Shown in pieces: positions 26,212 to 33,568 of a stretch of DNA of 64,000 nucleotides; the first letter of the stretch is position 1; each line of letters starts with the position of its first letter. The notes under the pieces are model-generated. The model was not told where the DNA came from. It saw only the letters and a program-made list of their open reading frames with translations, and ran no database searches. Position numbers and translations under genes: made by a program. The DNA is from Rheinheimera riviphila (GTDB lineage Bacteria > Pseudomonadota > Gammaproteobacteria > Enterobacterales > Alteromonadaceae), in NCBI RefSeq assembly GCF_004005945.1, contig NZ_SACS01000019.1, positions 29,496 through 93,495 of the forward strand. The letters are read 5' to 3'.

Positions 26212-28416
26212 ATGAACGAACTACAACCAAAAGACCAGCAGGCATTAACAACTTTATTGACCCAGCTTGATAAGTCAGCCAAGGCGAATAAGGCGGATAA
26301 GTTTAGCCCAACGGGGCATGAGTCGTTCTTGGAACAGCCCGCTGTGGCGTTGCATTTGATTGCAGTGTTGCTCACCAGCAGTGGTCTGTTGAATGAGCAG
26401 CAACAGGAACATCGCGGCATGTTGTTGCAGTACAGTTTAAAGATGTGCCTGACGAATGATGAACTTAGTGCGGCAGCTATTGCTGAATTTCAGCAGATGA
26501 TTGAGCAGCAGCTTCGTCAGTACCTTCACACGCAGCTAAAACCAGACTTTCCGGTACTGCGGGCGCTGATAAACATTCTGTTCCGGGCAGAAATTTTGAT
26601 CAGTGACGCGCTGCTGGCGCAGATTAATCAGGCGGAATACCCACAACCTGGTGATTCGGCCGAGTTTAGCGAAGAGGTGCTACACCACCTTTTGGCCGAT
26701 ATTGCCGCTGAATGCCAGGATGCCAGTCTGTATGAGCTGACAGATTTTTTATTTGAACAATTCAGTCAGTTACCACCCGAAGTGGCACCGATGATTGCGA
26801 TGATGATGTTGCAAGCCACCGATGAAAAACTGCGTAGCAGCGCCACCTTATTTTTACTCCACCCCCATCCGTTGTTCCGAAAAGCGATGTTGGATGCATT
26901 ACCGTCATTGGCGCAAAAAAAATTACTGCGCTCGACAGATTTACAGCGGCTGGTTTGGTTACGAAACTGGCTGCAACAAGATGCCCATCCAACACTCGAC
27001 CGTTGTATCAAGTTGTTGCAGCGCCAACAGTTGCCCGCGGCGCCAGTTGCCGAAAAAGTGACAATTACTGCAGTTACAGCGACGCCAATGGATAACAGCG
27101 GTGCCATGATGCTGATTGTCGAGTTGAAGCAAGACCGTCATTTTTTGCTGTTTTCATTTATGCTTAAACAAGGTGATGGCATCAAAGATGCGTTTATTAC
27201 ACCACCTTTAACCCGCAAAAACCTGAATGAGATGAAGTCGAATATCCAAGGTGAAATGCCGGTGGTGGCCATTGATCACGAGGTGATGGTGGCGTTGCTT
27301 GAGCATTTCCTGCTGACCAGTCGCGAACAACATCGGTTGCCGCTGGCGCTGTTTTTATTCAGAGAATTAACCGCAGACGTCTGGGGTGTTCCACATGCCA
27401 TCACTGAAGCACAAGTCAGAAGTGCCTTGATCGGCCAGAAAAACCGCAAAAACAAATTGGCGCTGATCGAGTTTCTGGCTGGCTGGGCAAAACCATCAAA
27501 CCAGTCCAAACAGGACCTTGCCACCTTTATCAATACCCAGATGGAGCCGATGCGGGAAGTCTGGCGTGAACGTTTTTTAGTGACTGCGTTAGTGTTTGCA
27601 AAAACAGCCAATGATATGCAGCAACTGTTTCAGGCCGCGATGGATATCGCCGTTGGACTGCCATTGATTGGCATCGACGCCATCAAAGAGATTGCCATCC
27701 ATAGCCTTGGTCAGTTACATCAAGCCGATGACCTGTTGCAACAATTGTTGGCTATAAACGGCTTGGATATTGACGATTTGAAGCAGGATATGGCTGCCGA
27801 ATTGGACGACCTTTCAGATATTTTTGACCTGGGTTTACCGGAGCTTGATCCGACCAAGCGGATAAAACGCGCGGTATATCAGCTGAAAATTCAGCTCAAA
27901 GGCAGTAAACCGGTGATCAGCCGAACTTTGCAGGTGATGAATACGGTGAGTCTGGAATCTTTGCACGAAATTCTGCAAATTGCGCTGGGCTGGGAGATGG
28001 AGCACAGTTATGAATTCAAAAATGCCGAGCTCAGTTTTGTGCCGCCCTGGTTCGAATTCGCCGATGGGTCTTTTTACAGTAGCTATGGTCAACTACGCGA
28101 TTTGCTGAAAAATCAGGGCGATAAGATGACTTATGTCTATGATTTTGGCGATTGGTGGGAACATCAGATCACTTTGGAAAAAGTACTGCCGGCCGGGCGT
28201 AGCAATACGCCGACACAGCTATTAAAAGCCAAAGGTGAATGTCCGCCGGAAGATATTGGTGGCATCGCTTTTTACAATCATATTCGGGCTGTGTTAACCG
28301 ATCCAACCCATCAGGACCATAAAAAATTCTGCCGCAAATATAAGATTAAATCCGGCACCTGGGATGCCGATTTTGTTGATATCGAAGAAATTAATCAGTG
28401 GTTGCAGTCGGAATAA
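26212..28416 (+). CDS. Large protein with C-terminal pRiA4b ORF-3-like domain
   Basis: 734 residues, starting at the ATG at 26212. The last 178 residues match the plasmid pRiA4b ORF-3-like domain: VYQLKIQLKGSKPVISRTLQV, SLESLHEILQIALGWEMEHSYEF, YVYDFGDWWEHQITLEKVLP, and CPPEDIGGIAFYN. The usual stand-alone domain is about 180-200 residues and is found on plasmids and mobile elements. The first 555 residues are mostly helical, possibly HEAT-like (PPEVAPMIAMMMLQATDEKLRSSATLFLLHPHPLFRKAMLDALPSL), with no family that I recognise. Pairing with the upstream SEC-C gene suggests an operon. Function is unknown. Confidence 0.7.
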   Translation: MNELQPKDQQALTTLLTQLDKSAKANKADKFSPTGHESFLEQPAVALHLIAVLLTSSGLLNEQQQEHRGMLLQYSLKMCLTNDELSAAAIAEFQQMIEQQLRQYLHTQLKPDFPVLRALINILFRAEILISDALLAQINQAEYPQPGDSAEFSEEVLHHLLADIAAECQDASLYELTDFLFEQFSQLPPEVAPMIAMMMLQATDEKLRSSATLFLLHPHPLFRKAMLDALPSLAQKKLLRSTDLQRLVWLRNWLQQDAHPTLDRCIKLLQRQQLPAAPVAEKVTITAVTATPMDNSGAMMLIVELKQDRHFLLFSFMLKQGDGIKDAFITPPLTRKNLNEMKSNIQGEMPVVAIDHEVMVALLEHFLLTSREQHRLPLALFLFRELTADVWGVPHAITEAQVRSALIGQKNRKNKLALIEFLAGWAKPSNQSKQDLATFINTQMEPMREVWRERFLVTALVFAKTANDMQQLFQAAMDIAVGLPLIGIDAIKEIAIHSLGQLHQADDLLQQLLAINGLDIDDLKQDMAAELDDLSDIFDLGLPELDPTKRIKRAVYQLKIQLKGSKPVISRTLQVMNTVSLESLHEILQIALGWEMEHSYEFKNAELSFVPPWFEFADGSFYSSYGQLRDLLKNQGDKMTYVYDFGDWWEHQITLEKVLPAGRSNTPTQLLKAKGECPPEDIGGIAFYNHIRAVLTDPTHQDHKKFCRKYKIKSGTWDADFVDIEEINQWLQSE

Positions 28417-28499
28417 ATTTGGCGCAAGGCGGCACTTGCTGAATTCTCAACAATACTGTTGCTGTCGTGGTCGCAAAACAATGGAATTTTGGAGGAATG

Positions 28500-29501
28500 A
28501 TGATTAAAGCTTATGCCGCATTGGCGCCGGCAGCGGACTTGACGCTGATAGAGTACGATCCTGGTCCGCTGGGTCGGCAAGATGTTGAAATTGATGTCGA
28601 TTATTGCGGTATTTGTCATTCAGACTTGTCGATGATCGATAACGAATGGGGCATGTCGAGTTATCCTTTGGTTGCCGGGCATGAAGTGGTTGGGCGTATT
28701 GCTGCCGTGGGGGCGGATGTCAGCCATCTGACACTTGGGCAAGTGGTTGGGCTTGGCTGGCATAGTGGTTATTGTCAGGTCTGTGCCAGTTGCGGCAGTG
28801 GTGATCAGAATTTATGCGCCGGGGCACAAGGCACTATTGTCGGGCGCCATGGTGGTTTTGCTGACAAAGTCCGCGCTCACGCATCAAGTGTGGTGCCGTT
28901 ACCGGCCGGGATGGATGCTAAAACCGCCGGGCCATTATTTTGTGGTGGCATCACGGTGTTTAATCCAATGGTGCAGTTTGAGGTGAAAGCGACCGACAAA
29001 GTCGCAGTGATTGGCATCGGTGGGTTGGGTCATCTTGCTTTGCAATTTTTACGAGCCTGGGGCTGTGAAGTGACAGCCTTTAGCTCCAGCGATAGCAAAA
29101 CTTTGGAGGCAAAAGAGTTGGGTGCGCATCACTGCATCAATTCCAGAAATGCCGAAGAAATTGCCGCCGCCGCCGGACGTTTTGATTTTATCCTGACCAC
29201 GGTCAACGTGAAGCTTGATTGGAACCTGTATCTTTCGACGTTAAAACCCAAAGGCCGTTTGCATTTTGTCGGGGCAACGCTGGAGCCTTTGGATCTCAAC
29301 GTGTTCAGCCTGATTATGGCGCAGCGATCGGTATCGGGATCGCCGGTTGGTAGCCCGGCAACCATCAAGAAAATGCTGGATTTTGCGCTGCAACACGAGA
29401 TTAAACCGGTGGTTGAGACTTTTAAATTTGCGCAAATTAACGAAGCAATGGCGCATTTAAAAAGTGGTAAGGCAAGATATCGGATAGTCTTAGAAAGGTA
29501 A
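28500..29501 (+). CDS. ahr: NADPH-dependent zinc aldehyde reductase Ahr (YjgB-like)
   Basis: Medium-chain zinc alcohol dehydrogenase reducing aldehydes to alcohols with NADPH. It closely resembles E. coli Ahr/YjgB throughout: DVEIDVDYCGICHSDLSMIDNEWGMSSYPLVAGHEVVGR holds the catalytic zinc ligands (Cys in YCGICHSD, His in GHEVVGR). The structural zinc loop is GYCQVCASCGSGDQNLC and the nucleotide motif is VIGIGGLGHLALQFL. The second ATG of the pair at 28497/28500 is better spaced from GGAGG. It is a single gene closed by a hairpin and marks the end of the accessory block. Confidence 0.92.
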   Translation: MIKAYAALAPAADLTLIEYDPGPLGRQDVEIDVDYCGICHSDLSMIDNEWGMSSYPLVAGHEVVGRIAAVGADVSHLTLGQVVGLGWHSGYCQVCASCGSGDQNLCAGAQGTIVGRHGGFADKVRAHASSVVPLPAGMDAKTAGPLFCGGITVFNPMVQFEVKATDKVAVIGIGGLGHLALQFLRAWGCEVTAFSSSDSKTLEAKELGAHHCINSRNAEEIAAAAGRFDFILTTVNVKLDWNLYLSTLKPKGRLHFVGATLEPLDLNVFSLIMAQRSVSGSPVGSPATIKKMLDFALQHEIKPVVETFKFAQINEAMAHLKSGKARYRIVLER

Positions 29502-29508
29502 CATTTAC

Positions 29509-29542
29509 GGCTGACAACGCTTTGGAATTTGCGTTGTCAGCC
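29509..29542. terminator. Hairpin between convergent genes
   Basis: GGCTGACAACGC and GCGTTGTCAGCC form a perfect 12-bp stem with a 10-base loop just after ahr. No T run follows on either side, so it may act as a weak or Rho-assisted terminator. Confidence 0.6.
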
Positions 29543-29580
29543 TAAATAGTAAAAACGTCTAGAACAGCCAGCAAAACGAC

Positions 29581-30435
29581 TTAGCCTTTTGGCTGTTTCA
29601 GCTGATAAGCCTGCACCGAATTCCCCAGGAAAGTCGGTACATACAGAATTTGTTTGGCGCTATCCCAGCCAATATCGGCGGTATTGAGTTTGTGCGGCCG
29701 GTTATCCAGCAATAAGTCGAGCTTGCCGTCGGCATGCACATAGTAGATTAAGCCTGCCCAGCAACTGACAATAAAATCACCATTGCCGACATGTTCTACA
29801 CCATCGGCACGCTCAGCAAATCCTTGGGCAACAATAGTTAAATTGCCTTGAGCGTCAGCTTTAAACAGCTTATCGCCAGCCCCGATAAAAAGCTGCTCAC
29901 CAACAAAAGTCAGGCCATTGGCCGCTTCAACGTTTTCCAGCCAGGGACTGAGTTTGTTCTGCTGCAACCGGTACAGCCGGTTTTTGCGGGTATCGGACAC
30001 ATAAACCGTCCCCTGTGGATCAACGGCCACATCGTTCAGAAATACCGAGTCCGGCGCGCTGATTTTTTCCAGCACTTTGGCAGTTTCGATATCGATCACC
30101 ACCAGTTCGGTGAGATCGGCGACATACAATTTGCCCTGAAAACTGGCTAAGCCTTTGGGTGCATTAAGACCACGCAGCCAGTCGTGCTGGCGGATACTGC
30201 CATCGACATTGAGTAAAGCAATGCCGCCCTGACCATCCGCCGCATTGCCCTGGCCGTCAATTTCTGACACAAACAGCGTTGGTGATTTTGCGGCAGTGCC
30301 CAGCAATACCGATTCCGGGATCCGCAAATCTTTGGTATGCCAAAGCGGTTCAAGTTGAGGTGTTGCGGTAACTGGCAGCGCCAAAGCGCAGCTTAGTAAA
30401 ACGAATGATGTGAGTGACATTGACTTGATTGACAT
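29581..30435 (-). CDS. Exported SMP-30/gluconolactonase-like beta-propeller
   Basis: A 284-residue protein of the SMP-30/gluconolactonase/LRE-like fold. ATG at 30435 has AGAAGG upstream and opens a signal peptide ending VTA before TPQLE. Propeller-blade motifs repeat: GLNAPKGLASFQGKLYVADL, FLNDVAVDPQGTVYVSDTRKNRLYRL, EAANGLTFVGEQLFIGAG and IGWDSAKQILYVPTFLGNSVQAYQL. The metal-ligand-type Asn and Asp residues (LNDVAV, VSDT) are present. Substrate is unknown; periplasmic lactone or ester hydrolysis is possible. A minus-strand terminator at 30532-30561 separates it from the upstream esterase. Confidence 0.75.
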   Translation of the reverse strand: MSIKSMSLTSFVLLSCALALPVTATPQLEPLWHTKDLRIPESVLLGTAAKSPTLFVSEIDGQGNAADGQGGIALLNVDGSIRQHDWLRGLNAPKGLASFQGKLYVADLTELVVIDIETAKVLEKISAPDSVFLNDVAVDPQGTVYVSDTRKNRLYRLQQNKLSPWLENVEAANGLTFVGEQLFIGAGDKLFKADAQGNLTIVAQGFAERADGVEHVGNGDFIVSCWAGLIYYVHADGKLDLLLDNRPHKLNTADIGWDSAKQILYVPTFLGNSVQAYQLKQPKG

Positions 30436-30531
30436 CGTCGACCTTCTTGTGATGTAGCTGCTTGATGGAGTGAACCCCGAAATAACCAAGGTAACCAATA
30501 ATGCTGAAAAAAGCGATGTGTATCAAAAATG

Positions 30532-30561
30532 GAAAAGCAGCCGCTGAAAATCGGCGGCTGC
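30532..30561 (-). terminator. Terminator of the esterase gene
   Basis: On the minus strand GCAGCCGC and GCGGCTGC form a perfect 8-bp stem with a 9-base loop followed by TTTTCC, 60 bases after the esterase stop. Confidence 0.75.
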
Positions 30562-30622
30562 GGTGGTTAAGAAGGGAACTGATTGCCTGGCAACAAAGTG
30601 ATTGCAACAGTTATTGCAACAG

Positions 30623-31675
30623 TTATTGCAAATGCACCTTTAATGCCTGGCCAGCTTGATCCAGCTGCATTTGTACCGCCGGGACTTCGCTCAGCACATT
30701 GAGCAAGCCAAAGTCATGGATCATGCCGTTGTAGCGTACCGACGTCACTTTTACGCCAGCCTGATTCAGTTTCACCGCGTAAGCTTCACCTTCATCACGC
30801 AGCACATCCAGTTCGGCGGTTTGCACTAATGCAGGCGGTAACCCTTTCAGTTGCTCGACACTGGCACGCAGTGGTGAAGCGTAAATCTCGGCACGCTCGG
30901 CTGGATTGGTGGTGTAACTATCCCAGAACCAACGCATCATGTTACGGCTTAAGAAATAACCTTGTTGAAAATGTTGGTACGACGCATTGTCAAAGTTGGC
31001 GTCGGTCACCGGCCATAATAACAGCTGGAATTTCAGGTTTGGTGTGCCAGCAGCTTTGGCTTTCAGTGCAACCACTGCCGCCATATTACCGCCGACGCTG
31101 TTACCGGCCACCGCCAGGCGCTGACCATCAACCTGAATTTCGGCGCCATGTTCTGCCACCCATTTGGTTGCGGCATAGGCCTGGTTAATCGCCGTTGGGT
31201 ATTTGGCTTCCGGCGAAGGTGTGTAATCCACATACACAGCGGCAGCGCCGGAGCGGCTGACTAAATCGCGGATTAAGCGTTCGTGGGTTGGAAAATCACC
31301 TAACACCCAGCCACCGCCGTGGAAAAACATAAAAGCGGGCAGGGTACCTGTGCTACCGGCAGGCCGGACTATCACCAGCTTCAGCTTTTCGCCATTGAGC
31401 GTAAGCCATTTTTCACTGACATCGGCTGCCGGTAATTTTGCGCCAGCTTGGGCACCGCTTAATACAGCGCGGGCGTCTTTTGGACTCAGTTGTTCCAGTG
31501 GCGTGCCACCGCCTTGTGCCAAGGCATTTAAAAAAGTGGCGGTGGTTTGTTCAACTCTTGGAAATTCTGCAGCGGAAGTGACTGTTTCTGCGGCAAATAT
31601 GACCTGGCTGGCGACAGCTGACACCAGAGTGAAAGCCAACATGCTGCGGCGGAAAGTACGGTTTAAAAGTTTCAT
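30623..31675 (-). CDS. Exported alpha/beta hydrolase (HSL-type esterase)
   Basis: A 350-residue hydrolase of the hormone-sensitive-lipase group. ATG at 31675 has AGGAG upstream and begins a signal peptide (RRSMLAFTLVSAVASQVIFA). The oxyanion motif FFHGGGWVLGD, the nucleophile elbow GNSVGG, an Asp in TAELDVLRDEG and a His in GMIHDFGLL complete the triad. Family members hydrolyse short-chain esters or acetylated compounds. The operator-like TTATCGCGATAA at 31766 is shared with the adjacent ohr gene, suggesting co-regulation. A 12-bp repeat (ATTGCAACAGTT, two copies plus part) spans its stop codon. Confidence 0.85.
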   Translation of the reverse strand: MKLLNRTFRRSMLAFTLVSAVASQVIFAAETVTSAAEFPRVEQTTATFLNALAQGGGTPLEQLSPKDARAVLSGAQAGAKLPAADVSEKWLTLNGEKLKLVIVRPAGSTGTLPAFMFFHGGGWVLGDFPTHERLIRDLVSRSGAAAVYVDYTPSPEAKYPTAINQAYAATKWVAEHGAEIQVDGQRLAVAGNSVGGNMAAVVALKAKAAGTPNLKFQLLLWPVTDANFDNASYQHFQQGYFLSRNMMRWFWDSYTTNPAERAEIYASPLRASVEQLKGLPPALVQTAELDVLRDEGEAYAVKLNQAGVKVTSVRYNGMIHDFGLLNVLSEVPAVQMQLDQAGQALKVHLQ

Positions 31676-31765
31676 TCTATGCTCCTCGGTGAAAATGGTT
31701 GCTGTCGCGAATTTGTGCCGGGCAGCTGTCAAAACACAGTGCCTGAATCACATTTGCAGTTACTA

Positions 31766-31777
31766 TTATCGCGATAA
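31766..31777. promoter_or_regulatory. Palindromic operator TTATCGCGATAA before the esterase
   Basis: A perfect 12-bp palindrome 90 bases upstream of the esterase start. The flank (TTA, then TGGTTAAAAAA) is also found next to the copy before ohr, so the whole cassette seems duplicated. Confidence 0.55.
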
Positions 31778-31810
31778 GTTAATGGTTAAAAAATTTAGGT
31801 CAAAAGGTGC

Positions 31811-32227
31811 TTACACCAGCGTCAGCCGAACTTGTAACGAGTTGCGGGTGGCGTTTGAGTAAGGACACACCTGATGGGCTTTAGCGATTAAGTCATCGGC
31901 CACTTCGTCAGCGATGCCCGGTAAATTGATAAAGAGTTCAACATCTAAACCAAAACCACCAGGAATTTGGCCGATGCCGACTTCTGCCCGGACGCTGCTG
32001 TCGGCGGTCAGGGCAATTTTGCTTTGGCCAGCGACATATTTAATCGCACTTAAAAAACAAGCTGAATAACCTGCGGCAAACAACTGCTCTGGGTTGGTTG
32101 CTTCACCACCGGCACCGCCTAATTCACGTGGCGTCGACAGTTTGACATCTAAAAAGTTGTCGCTAGAAACAGCGCGACCATCACGGCCTGAAGTACTGGT
32201 TACGGTTGCTTTATAAATAACTTGCAT
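31811..32227 (-). CDS. ohr: Organic hydroperoxide resistance protein
   Basis: Thiol peroxidase of the Ohr/OsmC family, 138 residues, reducing organic and lipid hydroperoxides in the cytosol. Both catalytic cysteines are present in context: GYSACFLSAIKYVA and AHQVCPYSNATR. Also conserved are GGAGGEATNPEQLFAAG and the start VIYKATVTSTSGRDG. AGGAG lies about 8 bases before the ATG. No OhrR gene is in the window, although the promoter has strong palindromes 24-45 bases upstream. Confidence 0.95.
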   Translation of the reverse strand: MQVIYKATVTSTSGRDGRAVSSDNFLDVKLSTPRELGGAGGEATNPEQLFAAGYSACFLSAIKYVAGQSKIALTADSSVRAEVGIGQIPGGFGLDVELFINLPGIADEVADDLIAKAHQVCPYSNATRNSLQVRLTLV

Positions 32228-32250
32228 GGTAAATCTCCTGAATTTATTAG

Positions 32251-32272
32251 CGATAACTGTTATCGCGATAAT
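32251..32272. promoter_or_regulatory. Overlapping palindromes before ohr
   Basis: GCGATAACTGTTATCGC (32251-32267, arms of 7, spacer CTG) overlaps TTATCGCGATAA (32261-32272). It is a strong candidate operator for a MarR/OhrR- or TetR-type regulator. The match to the esterase site at 31766 supports a shared regulator. Confidence 0.6.
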
Positions 32273-32372
32273 TTAGTGGTTAAAAAAATTGCTACATCCT
32301 GCTTCGTTCACCCTATTTCAGCACAGTGCGGCTGGTTGCTTACTGTCGCTGTCATCAGGTTGTGCGATAATA

Positions 32373-32395
32373 TTATTGCGATAACTGTTATTGTG
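32373..32395. promoter_or_regulatory. Third copy of the GCGATAACTGTTAT motif
   Basis: TTATTGCGATAACTGTTATT repeats the ohr operator core about 100 bases further upstream, with a preceding GCGATAATATTATT. It could assist regulation of ohr over distance. The rest of the 32228-32510 gap is AT-rich and shows no gene. Confidence 0.4.
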
Positions 32396-32510
32396 CAAGT
32401 TTTATTTTGATGTTTTTTCGAACTTATAGGTAAGATTTTGAATTTAAAGAAATTAAAGTTTCAACTTTTCAAGTTAAGCCGTTGATGTCACGAGCGTCGT
32501 GCCCGATGTA

Positions 32511-33461
32511 TTAATCCTCACCCAGTAATTTGTATAATTCAGCGCGATTACGACCGTTGCGTTTGGCGGCGTATAAAGCTGAATCCGCCTGGGTATACAG
32601 GTCTTCAAAAGTGCTATCGCCTTTGCACAAAGCAATACCAATCGACACGGTAATGCAGAGCTCGACCTGTCCGGCTTTAATTGGGAAACTGGCTAATAAA
32701 GATCGCACCCGTTCTGCGACTTGCAGTGCGGTTTGTGGACTGGTTTCCGACAAAAAAACGGCAAATTCTTCACCGCCGATCCGACCAAAGATATCGTATT
32801 CCCGCAGCGCTTTTTTGATGCGGTTGGCGGCGGCTTTTAACACTTCATCGCCCGCCTGATGGCCGTATAAGTCGTTGACTGATTTAAAAAAATCCAAATC
32901 CAGTAATAACAGCGCTGAAGGCAGATCCTGCCGCTGGCAACGCCCGAGTTCAGTATTGGTGGATTCGACAAAACAGCGCCGGTTGGCAACTTTGGTCAGT
33001 TCATCGGTCAACGCCAGTTCGCTCAGGGTTGCTACCCGGGAATGCAGTTGATCTTCAAGGACTTTTTGTTTGGTAATTTCTTTGGCTTGCAGCAACATTT
33101 CGCCGGTTGGCAATAGTTGTTCGGACATTAAAAACCAGCGGCCATCCACCAGGTCGACTTCGAACAACCGAAATGGATTTTGCCGACGCCGTTGATGCGC
33201 TGCATGTAACCAAAGGTCGATATTTTCCGCTTCAATCCGAATGCCTTTGCGCTCGACAAAGGAGCGGCGCATCAGCTCATCAAAATGAATGCCCTGCATC
33301 GTGCGGTGTTCCTGATAAAAAATATCAGCAAACGCCTGATTGCAACCAAGCAGTTTGTCATCGGCGGTTAAAATGGCATAACCATCATTGCAAACATCAA
33401 TAAACTCAAGCAGTTTTTGCGAAAATGCCGTGTGATTTGTGCTCATGAAGTGCTCAGCCAT
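32511..33461 (-). CDS. PAS-GGDEF diguanylate cyclase
   Basis: A 316-residue cytosolic cyclic-di-GMP synthase candidate. Residues about 15-130 form a PAS sensor (LEFIDVCNDGYAILTADDKLLGCNQAFADIF), followed by a short helical linker and a GGDEF domain. Catalytic features are DELTKVANRR, LDLDFFKSVNDLYGHQAGDEVLK and the active-site motif GRIGGEEFAVFL (GGEEF, normally active). The residues four before the motif (YDIFGR) do not spell the RxxD inhibitory site. There are two possible starts, 33461 and 33446. A perfect dyad sits in the leader. Confidence 0.88.
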   Translation of the reverse strand: MAEHFMSTNHTAFSQKLLEFIDVCNDGYAILTADDKLLGCNQAFADIFYQEHRTMQGIHFDELMRRSFVERKGIRIEAENIDLWLHAAHQRRRQNPFRLFEVDLVDGRWFLMSEQLLPTGEMLLQAKEITKQKVLEDQLHSRVATLSELALTDELTKVANRRCFVESTNTELGRCQRQDLPSALLLLDLDFFKSVNDLYGHQAGDEVLKAAANRIKKALREYDIFGRIGGEEFAVFLSETSPQTALQVAERVRSLLASFPIKAGQVELCITVSIGIALCKGDSTFEDLYTQADSALYAAKRNGRNRAELYKLLGED

Positions 33462-33467
33462 GCCGGC

Positions 33468-33490
33468 TTTGATCCATTGATTGGATCAAA
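33468..33490. promoter_or_regulatory. Inverted repeat in the leader of the PAS-GGDEF gene
   Basis: TTTGATCCA, TTGAT, TGGATCAAA is a perfect 9-bp inverted repeat ending 7 bases before the start codon. It could be a repressor site, a translation-blocking hairpin or a terminator for selO without a U tract. Confidence 0.4.
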
Positions 33491-33568
33491 GTTAGCAGAT
33501 GAAAACACCGATCGGCCAGTTCGCGGCTGGCAAAAGTTAAACTTGGTTAAATCTTTATGGATCGACCA

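Noticed and set aside
28417..28500. Right attachment site of a tRNA-Asp island
   Set aside because: No copy of the tRNA 3' end was found in this gap and no integrase lies in the window.
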